Positions 1-9,513 of a stretch of 64,000 nucleotides of DNA are shown piece after piece. This DNA is from Reichenbachiella agariperforans (GTDB taxonomy: Bacteria; Bacteroidota; Bacteroidia; Cytophagales; Cyclobacteriaceae), in assembly GCF_900142205.1 (NCBI RefSeq), contig NZ_FRAA01000004.1, positions 62,001-126,000 on the forward strand, written 5' to 3'. Below the pieces are notes generated by a model, which saw only the letters and a program-made list of their open reading frames with translations, did not search any database and had not been told where the DNA came from. Position numbers and translations under genes: made by a program. Position 1 is the stretch's first letter, and every line of letters begins with the position of its first letter.

Positions 1-221
1 TCAGACTCTTTATAACTGAACGCAATGTTCTCCTTCATTAACTTACTAGTCATGACATTAAATGTAAACACATCTCCTTCCGAAACACTTGTCAAGTCAT
101 CATCTGTACTGATAGTGACTAAGGGCTTTGTAGTAGGATCCATAATTGGAGCTACTTCCCGCTCATTAACACATGAACTTAGAAAAGCTACTGCTATATA
201 TATATAAAGTATATTTTTCAT
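1..221 (-). CDS. Lipoprotein of the first SusCD operon (3' end outside window)
   Basis: The ATG is at 219-221 and the frame stays open to the left edge, so only about the first 73 residues are visible. The N-terminus is a short hydrophobic stretch ending in FLSSC, a lipobox with Cys at residue 17, so this should be an exported lipoprotein. The mature start is polar and Thr/Asp/Ser-rich (VTISTDDDLTSVSEGD), similar to the beginning of Calx-beta or Ig-like folds. It follows the lipoprotein gene ending at 242 by 20 bp and is probably the fourth gene of the SusC-SusD operon. Such genes usually encode surface glycan- or peptide-binding lipoproteins or secreted enzymes. The visible part does not decide between these. 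Confidence 0.7.
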   Translation of the reverse strand, partial: MKNILYIYIAVAFLSSCVNEREVAPIMDPTTKPLVTISTDDDLTSVSEGDVFTFNVMTSKLMKENIAFSYKES

Positions 222-241
222 TCTTAAATAATTTATATGAA

Positions 242-1054
242 TTATTGTCTGGTATACGTAGATGTCCAATTACGTGGGCCACCATCGAAATAAGTTTCCT
301 CATGCTCCATAGTTAGCACTCCAGTTACTTCGTTAAACGAACCTCCTAAAATAGTTCCAATACCAAGCCCTCCATAGTCCAAATCTGAAGTAGGTAAAAT
401 CTCACCACAAAGCTCAACTATATTCCCTGGGTTTAGCAATGTCGAATTACTAGTACACTGGTGCAACCAACCTCCATCTGCAGAAGAGAGAGCCCATGAA
501 CCATCTGCGTTCTTAGAGATAGTAGCCGTAAACGAAGGATTACAGGAATCATTAGTTACTAGGTAAGTACCACTCAAATCTGCAGGACACTGATAGACCA
601 AGTTCAAATTGATTGTTGATCCATTAGCTATTACGTTTTCTCCATCCACATTGGACACCTTCAATACAAGTGAAAACGTTGCAGGAGGAACTACTCCCTG
701 AGTCATAACGGCAAGAGGCAATAGGCTCAGAAAATCCTGTCCCTCTGTCAACTCGATACTTTTTGTACTCAAACTAAAATGAGTACCCTCAATCGCAGTA
801 GATGACTCATCCACCTCAATATTTACAATAACAGTACCCTTGGTCTTGTTCATTGCAGGCCCCTTTACTTGCATAGGAACCTCCACAGCATATTCACTAC
901 CATCTGCCACAGCACTTACAGCTTGGCTACCATTCACGAAACCAGCAAGGTTATATCCTTTGCCATATTCATCTTCTGGAGCAGTAGTCTCTACACACGA
1001 AACCAAAGCTCCGAATGTACACGACATAATTAATATATATATGTATTTCTTCAT
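242..1054 (-). CDS. SusCD-associated lipoprotein with a Calx-beta-like domain
   Basis: A protein of about 270 residues with a signal peptide ending in GALVSC (lipobox Cys about residue 20 from the chosen start), hence an outer-membrane lipoprotein. I chose the ATG at 1054 (MKKYIYILIM), which gives a standard signal peptide; an ATG three codons earlier is possible. Residues about 50-150 carry the pattern 'AIEGTHFSL...' followed by beta-rich sequence, typical of Calx-beta-like/DUF4843 domains in SusE-position proteins. The C-terminal half has paired Cys residues and a Gly-rich stretch and I do not recognise it. It follows the SusD gene by a dozen bases, so it is co-transcribed and probably helps capture the ligand at the cell surface. 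The ligand is unknown. Confidence 0.75.
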   Translation of the reverse strand: MKKYIYILIMSCTFGALVSCVETTAPEDEYGKGYNLAGFVNGSQAVSAVADGSEYAVEVPMQVKGPAMNKTKGTVIVNIEVDESSTAIEGTHFSLSTKSIELTEGQDFLSLLPLAVMTQGVVPPATFSLVLKVSNVDGENVIANGSTINLNLVYQCPADLSGTYLVTNDSCNPSFTATISKNADGSWALSSADGGWLHQCTSNSTLLNPGNIVELCGEILPTSDLDYGGLGIGTILGGSFNEVTGVLTMEHEETYFDGGPRNWTSTYTRQ

Positions 1055-1066
1055 TTCAATCATATT

Positions 1067-2557
1067 TTAGTTAGCCCAAAAAATCTTATCTGAAAATGCA
1101 TTTGGTTGATCTGGAACATTACTCGCATTACTTGCTGATTCACTTGCTGGGTAAAATAACCGTACAGGTCTATCTGTAGTAGACGCCTGTGCAGATATAG
1201 GTAAATTAGAAGGAAAGCCAGTTCTACTATAATCAAACCACGACTGCTCTGCAGTAAGTCCATTTACTGCTAGCCACTTCTGCGTAATAATCGCTTCTAG
1301 TTTATTCGCTGACCCTGCATAATTCACATTATTAATATTTTGAGAATAATATGCTATAGCGTCTGCAGACGTTAAAACTGCTGCTCCATGTGATAAAGTC
1401 ACAAAAGCCGCAGAAATACCTGCTTCGTAAAGAGTCTGTGGATCTCCACCAAATCCTTTGAGTGCGAGTTCAGCTCTATTAAAATTACTCTCTGCAAGAG
1501 TAAATATGATGTCACCCATCGTAGCACTTTTCAAAATCCCAGGCCCTATATTAGAAACCAACTCAGGCGCATAATTTTCATCTACTTCTAGTCCTTGATT
1601 AACACCTAGATGTCCTGTATCTGGCTCTTCATACAAAAAGCTGATTCTCGGATCATTAGTGCTTGCCAGATAATCTAAAATATACTGCGTTGCACAAGTA
1701 GCTCTATAGTTTAGCTGCTCGTCCCCAGTAGGGGTGAATCCCATTTCATCCCAATAAGGATTTTGCTTTCCCTCAGACACTTCATAGCCAGGATCGACTA
1801 CTACATTAGCTGTAATAAAACCAGACCCCTCAGCTGTAATTGCATCGAATTCAGTCTGGATATACCCCTGCATAGAAGTCATATCAGAAAGTCTGGTAAG
1901 AATACGAACTTTTAAAGTGTTAGCAAATTGCTTCCACATAGTCATATCACCACCAAACATCACATCGTCGCTTCCTGGTTTAACAGCGACACCACTTCCT
2001 GCAGCAACATTAATTAAATCAATAGCTGCTGTGAGGTCTACCATCAAACTAGTGTAAACATCGCTACCACTATCATAAACAGGAGTTGCATTTTCACTAC
2101 GCTGCAACGCTTCAGAATATGGAATATCACCATAAAAATCTACCATCAACTGATAATGATATGCTTTCATAATAAGACCAATTGCCTCATAATTATCATA
2201 CCCTTCACCTAATTCGGTCAATAGATTATATTGTTTCAATGGGTCTCTATACCCTTCATCAAAAATAGACGCATAGAAAGTAGAGTTTACCAAGTACTGA
2301 AACTCGTTATCATACCAAGAAAAACCCTGAGATTCACTCCAGTTGTACATCATCATACTTCCTAAATGGTTGATACGACGATCAGCATGCATTTGAGTTG
2401 CGGTATAAACTTGTGCAACCGGGAGTATCAGATCAACTGTTACTTCTGTTGGATTATTGGGATCAGTATTGACGTCCAAAAAATCATCACAAGATGTAGC
2501 TCCAAATAAAAGAACTACACTTGCCAGTATGTATGTATATATTTTGTTATTTTTCAT
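1067..2557 (-). CDS. SusD/RagB-family nutrient-binding outer-membrane lipoprotein
   Basis: A 496-residue lipoprotein with lipobox GATSC (Cys 23) followed by DDFLDVNTDPNNP, the signature N-terminus of the SusD-like_2 branch of the SusD/RagB family. Length fits the family (about 450-600). These mostly helical, TPR-containing proteins form the lid over a SusC channel and deliver a sugar or peptide ligand to it. The gene starts 12 bp after the SusC stop and precedes two lipoprotein genes, a classic operon order. No glycoside hydrolase, sulfatase or protease is visible in this part of the locus, so the ligand cannot be inferred. The remainder of the locus may lie left of the window. Confidence 0.9.
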   Translation of the reverse strand: MKNNKIYTYILASVVLLFGATSCDDFLDVNTDPNNPTEVTVDLILPVAQVYTATQMHADRRINHLGSMMMYNWSESQGFSWYDNEFQYLVNSTFYASIFDEGYRDPLKQYNLLTELGEGYDNYEAIGLIMKAYHYQLMVDFYGDIPYSEALQRSENATPVYDSGSDVYTSLMVDLTAAIDLINVAAGSGVAVKPGSDDVMFGGDMTMWKQFANTLKVRILTRLSDMTSMQGYIQTEFDAITAEGSGFITANVVVDPGYEVSEGKQNPYWDEMGFTPTGDEQLNYRATCATQYILDYLASTNDPRISFLYEEPDTGHLGVNQGLEVDENYAPELVSNIGPGILKSATMGDIIFTLAESNFNRAELALKGFGGDPQTLYEAGISAAFVTLSHGAAVLTSADAIAYYSQNINNVNYAGSANKLEAIITQKWLAVNGLTAEQSWFDYSRTGFPSNLPISAQASTTDRPVRLFYPASESASNASNVPDQPNAFSDKIFWAN

Positions 2558-2569
2558 CTTTGATTTTGC

Positions 2570-5500
2570 TTAAAATTCAATATTCAAGTTAAATCCATAT
2601 GTTCTCGTAGGAGGCGATGTAAAGTAACCACCAATACCCACTCCATTGGCATCATCAGTAGCTCTAGTATTCTTAAATTCTGGATCAGAAAATCTATTCT
2701 CCTCAGGCAACCATGTAACCAAATTTCTTCCAAACACACCTACGGACATTCTACTAATAACTTTGGTTTTTTCCAAAATATCAGAAGGGATAGCATATCT
2801 CAAAGTCACCTCACGCAATTTCAAGGCTGTTGCATCCTTTACGTAATTCTCCTTAATCTCATTATATCTATCCTTCCAAAATCCCATAACACCACCAGTA
2901 ATTGGAATATTGGTATTATCAGTGTAAGTACCATCACCATTGTCAATTACTGAATTAGGCCAAACGAAATCTTGTCGATTTGAAGAAACACTGGCAACAG
3001 ACCTTCCTGTGAACTCCATCGCGTCTGAACCCTGTTCATAATAAACGTGCCCTGTTCTGTAATCCATAGTAGCAGAAAGAGACAAGCCTTTGTATTCAAA
3101 TCTTGATGTCCCTCCCAAAATGTAATCTGGCGTAGTTTTGCCTTGAGAAATAACGTCACCCACTTGTGGGTTACCATTAGAATCAATAATAACTTGACCA
3201 TTATCATTTCTCAAATAACCTGCAGCTTTGATTTGAGGAAAAGCCTCACCTTTCACTGCATAAGTACCATATCCAGCAGTATACACATCCAATCCTATCT
3301 CATCTAAACCTTCCTTGATCTCTTTTACCACAGACTCATAAGAAGTGTAGTTGATATTGGCTTTCCATGAAAAATCTCCAATTTCAAGAATCGTTGCTCC
3401 CAATGCCAACTCTAGACCTTTTGTCTGCAACTCTCCAATATTAGTATAGAAATATGATGCTCCAGAAGCCCTAGATGGTGTAGTACCTGTAATCAAATCC
3501 GTCGTGGTAGTAATAAAATAAGCTCCATCCAGATTGATACGTCCTCTTAAGAAACCTAAAGTAGCACCAAACTCCGTTGTGTTTAGTTTTTCCTTAGATA
3601 TATTAGCGTCAACAGTCGTGGTACTGAGATAATATCCGTTTTGGCCTGCGAGAGGAAAAGCTGGATAGTTTTCAAACCCACCCGTTAGGTCTCTTGTATT
3701 TTGTTGACGATAAGTCTCATTAATCAAGAAAACAGGAAGGTCGTTATATACAGTCGCGTTACTTACGCTAAGCTTAGCATAAGACAAGATATCGTTATCC
3801 TTCAATGCACTAATTCCTTCCGTCAACACTACAGACAAACCAACTGAAGGATAAAAATATGTATTGTCATCTAATGGCAAAGTAGACGTCCAATCTTGAC
3901 GACCCGTTGCATTCAAAAACACCCAGTTATCGTATCCAAATGTCACATCTGCAAACACACCAATTTGACGTTTGGTCCACTCATCTACATCAGTACTACC
4001 TATCACCCCACTATTCACATCATAGAAGCCTGGTATACTTAAATTATTCGAACGAATAGTACTTTCTCTATAAGTATCATTCTTAAATGACATACCGACA
4101 ATAGGAGTGATATTAAATGTTTCGCCAATATCAAAACTCCCTTGGAATGTGAAGTTACCATTGTAACGAACGTCCGTAAATTCAAAATCCTCTACAAAAG
4201 AAGATACTGTAGAGTGAGCTGGCTGAAGTTCATCACTATACTCTTGACGATCTCTATGGTTTTTACCAGAACCTTGTCTTGAGTTCACACCTACATTACC
4301 TACAAATTTGAGGTTATCCAAGATATCATAAGATGCCGACATCACTGAGTACAATCTCGAAGTTTTATCCTCGTCTCTATTAGTACCTATCGCCCAATAT
4401 GGGTTTTGATAATAGGCGTTATAATAGTTGTCTGCATATCCATAGCTCGCAGGATTGTCATAATCCTTGTAACTAGTTAGAGGAATATTTGATTGTGTAT
4501 TAAGGATAAACCAATACAACGGCCTGTCTTGATCACCAATTTGATCACCCACTACGTTAGTTTTATCTTGGTAGTAACCACCGTACACGCCCAACTTTAA
4601 TTTCCCTATTTGCTTAGTAGCATTTACTCTGAACGTTGTTCTTTCAAATTCATCGTCAGGCACAATACCAGTAGTCGTTTGATTACCAAAAGACATATAG
4701 AATGAACCTGTTTCATCTCCACCTGCAGCATAAACCGTGTTCATATTGGTCACACCTCTATCATAAAAATCAAGTAGGTTATCCTGAATTGGAGCATATG
4801 GAACCTCTTGCGTCTCCAACACATAACCGTCGGGAAATGTAGGTCCTATTTGTCTGGTCACACCATCATACCTTGGGCCCCAGTTTGTATTCTCAATGGG
4901 GTCATAATGTCCATCCCAACCAATACCATATTCACTTTGAAAATCAGGCATATATGCGACCTCTTCAAATGTCACAGACGTATTAATACCCACAGTAAAT
5001 TTATCTGCATTGCCAGTACCTCTCTTAGTTGTCACAATCAATGCACCATTTACAGCGTCAGCTCCATACAGGGCTGCAGCATTAGCACCTTTCAATACGT
5101 TAATGCTCTCTATATCATGTGGGTTCAAATCTCCAAAAGCAGAAGATGTGGCAATAATCCCGTCAATTACAATCAAAGCGGCATTACTTTTAGATATAGA
5201 GTTCAAACCTCTAAGGACAATTTGAACATCTGGTTTCACACCATTGTTCTGTACGTTGACTTGCATACCTGCAACTTTACCTACAAGACCAATACCTGCC
5301 TGAGGTTGCTCTGCTGCAACAAGGTCTTTTGATTCAATTTTCTGCGTAGCGTATGTCAACTCATCCTTGGCTCTAGCAATACCATAACTCGTAATTACTA
5401 ATTCAGACAACTGCTGTGCATCTGCCTTCATCGTAATATCGATTACAGATCTAGAACCAATCGCAACTTCCTGAGCGGTCATCCCTACAAATGAGAAAAC

Positions 5501-5713
5501 CAAAACTCCTCCGTCCGAAGGAACACTCACTTTCCAGTTACCTTCAATATCAGAAGTAGATCCAACCGTCGTACCTTTTAATACAACGTTTACCCCTGGT
5601 AATCCTTCGCCTGTATCATCTGTTACTTTACCAGATACAGTACGATCTTGTGCCCACGACTCTGTCACGAGTGCAGACAACAACATGAAACAAATAAGTA
5701 GAATCCTCTTCAT
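2570..5713 (-). CDS. SusC/RagA-family TonB-dependent outer-membrane transporter
   Basis: About 1047 residues from the ATG at 5713, chosen because MKRILLICFMLLSALV...SWAQ is a clean signal peptide; the open frame extends 32 codons further upstream without a plausible signal. Domains in order: signal peptide; carboxypeptidase-regulatory-like domain (about 23-105, 'GKVTDDTGEGLPGVNVVLKG'); plug domain with the SusC hallmark 'NVLKGANAAALYGADAVNG'; then a large beta-barrel ending in a terminal Phe (FNLNIEF). It imports large ligands across the outer membrane using TonB energy, together with the SusD partner encoded 12 bp downstream. A TAAGTTTG box lies 52 bp upstream of the start and a palindromic block lies further upstream. 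Confidence 0.93.
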   Translation of the reverse strand: MKRILLICFMLLSALVTESWAQDRTVSGKVTDDTGEGLPGVNVVLKGTTVGSTSDIEGNWKVSVPSDGGVLVFSFVGMTAQEVAIGSRSVIDITMKADAQQLSELVITSYGIARAKDELTYATQKIESKDLVAAEQPQAGIGLVGKVAGMQVNVQNNGVKPDVQIVLRGLNSISKSNAALIVIDGIIATSSAFGDLNPHDIESINVLKGANAAALYGADAVNGALIVTTKRGTGNADKFTVGINTSVTFEEVAYMPDFQSEYGIGWDGHYDPIENTNWGPRYDGVTRQIGPTFPDGYVLETQEVPYAPIQDNLLDFYDRGVTNMNTVYAAGGDETGSFYMSFGNQTTTGIVPDDEFERTTFRVNATKQIGKLKLGVYGGYYQDKTNVVGDQIGDQDRPLYWFILNTQSNIPLTSYKDYDNPASYGYADNYYNAYYQNPYWAIGTNRDEDKTSRLYSVMSASYDILDNLKFVGNVGVNSRQGSGKNHRDRQEYSDELQPAHSTVSSFVEDFEFTDVRYNGNFTFQGSFDIGETFNITPIVGMSFKNDTYRESTIRSNNLSIPGFYDVNSGVIGSTDVDEWTKRQIGVFADVTFGYDNWVFLNATGRQDWTSTLPLDDNTYFYPSVGLSVVLTEGISALKDNDILSYAKLSVSNATVYNDLPVFLINETYRQQNTRDLTGGFENYPAFPLAGQNGYYLSTTTVDANISKEKLNTTEFGATLGFLRGRINLDGAYFITTTTDLITGTTPSRASGASYFYTNIGELQTKGLELALGATILEIGDFSWKANINYTSYESVVKEIKEGLDEIGLDVYTAGYGTYAVKGEAFPQIKAAGYLRNDNGQVIIDSNGNPQVGDVISQGKTTPDYILGGTSRFEYKGLSLSATMDYRTGHVYYEQGSDAMEFTGRSVASVSSNRQDFVWPNSVIDNGDGTYTDNTNIPITGGVMGFWKDRYNEIKENYVKDATALKLREVTLRYAIPSDILEKTKVISRMSVGVFGRNLVTWLPEENRFSDPEFKNTRATDDANGVGIGGYFTSPPTRTYGFNLNIEF

Positions 5714-5764
5714 ATCGTATGTTTTAATTGTTAATAAATGTTTAAATAATATGTTTAATAATTC

Positions 5765-5772
5765 CAAACTTA
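5765..5772 (-). promoter_or_regulatory. Bacteroidota-type -7 box for the susC operon
   Basis: On the minus strand this reads TAAGTTTG, an exact match to the TAnnTTTG -7 element of Bacteroidota primary-sigma promoters. No TTG lies at the ideal 19-bp spacing upstream, so a good -33 element is missing, which would suit an activated promoter. It would give a leader of about 45 nt before the ATG at 5713. Confidence 0.45.
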
Positions 5773-5837
5773 TGCTTTTTAGAACACTTTCACTAAAACT
5801 AACTAACAATTATTAGTTGGCATGCATACTGTTTTTT

Positions 5838-5862
5838 TACAGGTTTTTACCTGTAGGTAAAA
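5838..5862. promoter_or_regulatory. Overlapping inverted repeats upstream of susC (candidate operator)
   Basis: Two perfect inverted repeats overlap: TACAGGT-tttt-ACCTGTA (5838-5855) and TTTTACC-tgta-GGTAAAA (5845-5862). They share the central ACCT, so the block contains three alternating half-sites, AGGT, ACCT and AGGT, at 5841, 5849 and 5855. On neither strand is it followed by a T-run, so it is not a standard terminator. It lies roughly 65-100 bp upstream of the candidate -7 box, a usual place for an activator or repressor site. The cognate regulator is unknown. Confidence 0.45.
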
Positions 5863-5970
5863 TCTTGTTTCACAATCAGTGGGAGATTCAGAATAAAATA
5901 CTTTTTTAACCAATATTAACAGAGTATTAAAACTAATCTTTGGAAGGGTCATCAAATGTCGTGCGTAAGG

Positions 5971-7905
5971 CTACTCGCCAATTTCACTCACTAAGAACTC
6001 AATTCTCCTGTTTTCTGCGAGAAGATGGGGATTTTCTCCTGTGTAAAGTAAACGACTTTCACCATAGCCTTTGTAACTCAATTGAGAAGGGCTAATCCCC
6101 TTTGATATTAAGAAATCATGGACAGTTTTGGCTCGTCGCATGGATAGCTCTAAATTATAGGATTCGGAACCTTCACTATCACTATGCCCTGCGATCTCCA
6201 TCTTCAATTTTGGGTTCTGCCGTAGGAAGTAATACACAACACGAAGCTCCGACATAGATTCAGGTTTCAGGCTTGCATCATCATGATCGAAAAACACATT
6301 GCCCAAAGTACTCGACGCACCAACCTTAATGGGTTGTAGTTCAATATCCAACAGGTTTTGATCGAAGGATTTTAGATCCTCTAGCGTGAACGAAAAGTCA
6401 ACGAACATATACCCAGGACTCGTCACGTATATACCGTAGCGATTCCCCTCCGTTAGCACCAACGTATAAGCCCCCGTCTTGGCATCCGAGGTTAGTTCAG
6501 AATAAAAATGATTATTCGACAAGTGATACACCTGTATCTCCGCAGTTATAGGAGAATGGTTATCCGCATCAACTACGCGACCCTTTAGATAGGCACTCTG
6601 GTTCGTAACCTGAAACCTATCAGGCAAATCAAAAGTATAGAGCTTACTCTGAAATCCTGTTTTGGTAAGTTTCTCAATAGTGTACACGCCTGTTTTGCTA
6701 TCCGAAGCGATATACAGCGATACCTGATCATGTTCATCGTTGAGCGGATACCCTAGATTGACGGGAAACTTCCACAAAGAATCTCGCTCAATCTCACTCA
6801 TGTAGATATCTAGACCTCCCAACCCTTCGTGTCCATTAGAAGAGAAATAAATCGTCTCGCCGTTGGCATGAATAAAAGGACTAATCTCATCTTTGTTACT
6901 ATTGATGCGTTTTCCGAGGTTGATAGCCGACTGCCACTCTCCGCGACGGTTTTTGGTAGACATCCAAATATCCTTTCCTCCATACCCACCTCGGCGATTG
7001 GACACAAAAAGGATCGTACGCCCATCAGCAGACAGAGATGGCTGTGCCTCCCATGCAGCAGAATTAACAGCCTTGCCTATATTCTCTGGCTTGCTCCAAT
7101 CATCTCCTACTTTCTGGGCGATATATATGTCACAACTACCATAGCCACGTCTACCATCACATGACGTGAACACAAGCGTCCTTTCGTCAGCAGACAAGGA
7201 TGCCGCTCCTTCATTGAACTCCGAATTGATTTGATCAGAAACCGAAGCAGGCACTGACCACATCTGACTGGCAGAGTCATATTCGCAGAAATAAATATCC
7301 TCATCGTCATAGTTGTTCATCCCTACGCGACGTGTGAAATAAAGCTTCTGCTGATCGACGGATAGTGCGGGAAAATACTGTAGTTGAAAAGAGTTGGCAT
7401 GATCTGCCAACTGCCTAATATTGTATTCGAAAGGATTAAGAAGAGCCTGCTGTGCAAACCTACAGTCCATAATCATAGATTTCGCAACAGTTTCTTTGAC
7501 TGGATCATTGGGAATGGTTCGGATATAATGCTCCAAATAAGCCTCTGCACTATCATATACCGCTTCCTTATAAAACTGCTCCCCAATAGCATGGTAGGCA
7601 TACTTTGATTTGGGATAATCGGGATCAATTCGAATCGCCTTTTTAAAATACACAAAAGACAAACTATCCCAACCCAAACGATTGCTAGCGCTACCAAGCG
7701 CCAACCACACCTCGATAAAGTCCGGATCTCGCTCTACCGCATCCAGCATCGGCTCTATCGCTTCGCGAAACTGAGAACGTTTGAGCAACTGCCGTGCTTC
7801 CTCATAGTCTCGAAGTGCCTTTTTGTCCTCCGAATGATACGAAGTGTACTGGGCGTGTGAGTCAACAAAAATAAAAACAAAGAGAAATAGAAGTGTGTAG
7901 CGCAT
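5971..7905 (-). CDS. PorE-like TPR/beta-propeller/CRD/OmpA periplasmic protein
   Basis: About 644 residues from the ATG at 7905, which gives a signal peptide (MRYTLLFLFVFIFVDSHAQ); 15 extra upstream codons are open but unlikely. Order: signal peptide; TPR-type helices (about 25-165); WD40/PD40 propeller repeats (about 195-420) with repeated motifs such as TLVFTSCDGRRGYGSCDIY, TILFVSNRRGGYGGKDIW and TIYFSSNGHEGLGGLDIY; a carboxypeptidase-regulatory-like domain (about 435-520); and a C-terminal OmpA peptidoglycan-binding domain with 'EIAGHSDSEGS...NLELSMRRAKTV'. This is exactly the order of PorE, which links the type IX secretion machinery to peptidoglycan. Such proteins occur as several paralogues per genome, so the name is an inference. 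It lies 109 bp downstream of queE. Confidence 0.85.
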   Translation of the reverse strand: MRYTLLFLFVFIFVDSHAQYTSYHSEDKKALRDYEEARQLLKRSQFREAIEPMLDAVERDPDFIEVWLALGSASNRLGWDSLSFVYFKKAIRIDPDYPKSKYAYHAIGEQFYKEAVYDSAEAYLEHYIRTIPNDPVKETVAKSMIMDCRFAQQALLNPFEYNIRQLADHANSFQLQYFPALSVDQQKLYFTRRVGMNNYDDEDIYFCEYDSASQMWSVPASVSDQINSEFNEGAASLSADERTLVFTSCDGRRGYGSCDIYIAQKVGDDWSKPENIGKAVNSAAWEAQPSLSADGRTILFVSNRRGGYGGKDIWMSTKNRRGEWQSAINLGKRINSNKDEISPFIHANGETIYFSSNGHEGLGGLDIYMSEIERDSLWKFPVNLGYPLNDEHDQVSLYIASDSKTGVYTIEKLTKTGFQSKLYTFDLPDRFQVTNQSAYLKGRVVDADNHSPITAEIQVYHLSNNHFYSELTSDAKTGAYTLVLTEGNRYGIYVTSPGYMFVDFSFTLEDLKSFDQNLLDIELQPIKVGASSTLGNVFFDHDDASLKPESMSELRVVYYFLRQNPKLKMEIAGHSDSEGSESYNLELSMRRAKTVHDFLISKGISPSQLSYKGYGESRLLYTGENPHLLAENRRIEFLVSEIGE

Positions 7906-8014
7906 TTCGAACAGGTATCTTTTAGGATAGCCAAACTGACCTAAAGACAACTTACCCTTTCAGGAGTCAGCACCTTTGTCATTTGACCTCTGAAACAAAA
8001 GTACCAAGAAAATT

Positions 8015-8635
8015 TTATCGGATATCGAGATACTTGTGTGTCTGCAGCGAAATATTCCACTGGGAATGCGCTTTGACATATTCGATGATCTCTGGAGTCA
8101 TCTTATCAGCCTTGGACCACTCGGGCTGTAGATAGAGTTTGCATCTGTCATTGACTTGCTCCGCGTGCTCTTCAGCAAATTTGAAATCAGATTTATTGAA
8201 GGCAATGGCTTTGAGTTCGCTTGCTGCAGCGTAGACCGACTGGTCTGGCGCTTTAAACTTTTTCGGGGAGAAACATACCCAGTCCCACACACCAGACATA
8301 GGATAAGCTCCCGAGGTTTCTATATTCAGTTGATACCCTTTCTCCTTGAGCGCAGTGGTCAACTCCGTCATGTCATACATCAGTGGTTCTCCACCTGTGA
8401 CAATGATCGTCTTGCAGGGATAATCCTGGATCTGTTCGATGATCTCCTTGACAGTAAAAAACGGATGATCTTTCTCGTCCCAAGACTCTTTGACGTCACA
8501 CCATACACAGCCCACATCACAGCCTCCTAGACGGATAAATATCGCTGGTGTCCCCGCATAGTACCCTTCTCCTTGGATGGAATAGAAAATCTCCATAATG
8601 GGAAGCTTCTCAGATATTTTGGGGACGTAACTCAA
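8015..8635 (-). CDS. queE: 7-carboxy-7-deazaguanine synthase (radical SAM)
   Basis: A 206-residue protein, the usual length for short Bacteroidota QueE. It converts 6-carboxytetrahydropterin to 7-carboxy-7-deazaguanine on the way to preQ0 and queuosine, using SAM and a 4Fe-4S cluster. The cluster cysteines are C39, C43 and C46 in the CxxxCxxC motif of 'GGCDVGCVWCDVKE'; 'IFYSIQGEG' near residue 16 and 'VTGGEPLMY' are family signatures. The start is one base past the folD stop (folD ends at 8637), so lepA, folD and queE form one transcription unit. Other queuosine genes in the window are the transporter at 41575 and queA at 43668. Confidence 0.95.
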   Translation of the reverse strand: MSYVPKISEKLPIMEIFYSIQGEGYYAGTPAIFIRLGGCDVGCVWCDVKESWDEKDHPFFTVKEIIEQIQDYPCKTIIVTGGEPLMYDMTELTTALKEKGYQLNIETSGAYPMSGVWDWVCFSPKKFKAPDQSVYAAASELKAIAFNKSDFKFAEEHAEQVNDRCKLYLQPEWSKADKMTPEIIEYVKAHSQWNISLQTHKYLDIR

Positions 8636-8636
8636 A

Positions 8637-9509
8637 CTACTTCAGGTTGTTCTTAGCGGCTTGCAGTGTATTGATAAGTAATGACGCGATCGTCATCGGC
8701 CCTACACCACCAGGGACAGGCGTGATATAACTGGCGATGGGTGCTACTTCGGCATACTCCACATCTCCGGACAGTTTAAAACCTGACTTCTTCGTCTTAT
8801 CCTCTACACGAGTGGTTCCTACGTCGATGATCACAGCACCTTCTTTGACCATATCTTTGCTCACCAGACCGGGCTTACCTACTGCTACCACGAGGATGTC
8901 CGCCTGTCTCGTATGAGCGGCTAGATCCTCGGTGTATTTATGGCAAAGCGTCACGGTAGCATTGGCATCATTGGACATCATGAGTGCAAGAGGTGCTCCT
9001 ACTAGGCGGCTCGCTCCGATAATCACGCAGTTTTTACCTTTGGTCTCGATCTCATAACGCTTGATCAGCTCCATGATCCCTAGCGGAGTAGCTGGCATCA
9101 ATAGCGGTGCTTTGGAAGTGATACTGCCGAAATTCTCGTTCGTGAATCCATCCACATCTTTCTCTGGTGAGATGCTAGCGGTCACTTTCTCTACAGAGAT
9201 ATGCTCTGGCAAGGGCAGCTGTACGATAAATCCATCGATATCCTCATCCGCGTTGAGTTGATCGACATGTTTGAGCAGCTTGTCCTCAGAGATCGTCCCT
9301 GCAAACTGCATCAACGTATAATCAAAGCCTACTGCCTTACAAGATGTAATTTTTCCACCTACATAGGTATGACTGGCTCCATCATCTCCGACGATAATGA
9401 TCGCCAAATGAGGTGCGCGCTTGCCCTCATTCTTCATCGCTTCTACCTGTAGTTTGATTTCGTCTTTGATGTCTCCAGACACCTTCTTACCGTCTATGAT
9501 TGTAGGCAT
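8637..9509 (-). CDS. folD: Methylenetetrahydrofolate dehydrogenase/cyclohydrolase
   Basis: 290 residues, normal length. This bifunctional cytoplasmic enzyme interconverts 5,10-methylene-, methenyl- and 10-formyl-tetrahydrofolate with NADP. Visible motifs: the catalytic Tyr/Lys pair in 'YVGGKITSC' (Y49, K53), 'IVQLPLPEHI', the Rossmann segment 'GKNCVIIGASRLVGAPLA', and the C-terminal 'ITPVPGGVGPMT' that is diagnostic of FolD. It starts 4 bp after the lepA stop and ends next to the queE start, a tightly packed operon. No unusual features. Confidence 0.97.
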   Translation of the reverse strand: MPTIIDGKKVSGDIKDEIKLQVEAMKNEGKRAPHLAIIIVGDDGASHTYVGGKITSCKAVGFDYTLMQFAGTISEDKLLKHVDQLNADEDIDGFIVQLPLPEHISVEKVTASISPEKDVDGFTNENFGSITSKAPLLMPATPLGIMELIKRYEIETKGKNCVIIGASRLVGAPLALMMSNDANATVTLCHKYTEDLAAHTRQADILVVAVGKPGLVSKDMVKEGAVIIDVGTTRVEDKTKKSGFKLSGDVEYAEVAPIASYITPVPGGVGPMTIASLLINTLQAAKNNLK

Positions 9510-9513
9510 TTTC

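Noticed and set aside
4808-5332. 174-codon plus-strand frame inside the first susC gene
   Set aside because: Antisense to a clear SusC plug domain; composition is that of a shadow frame.
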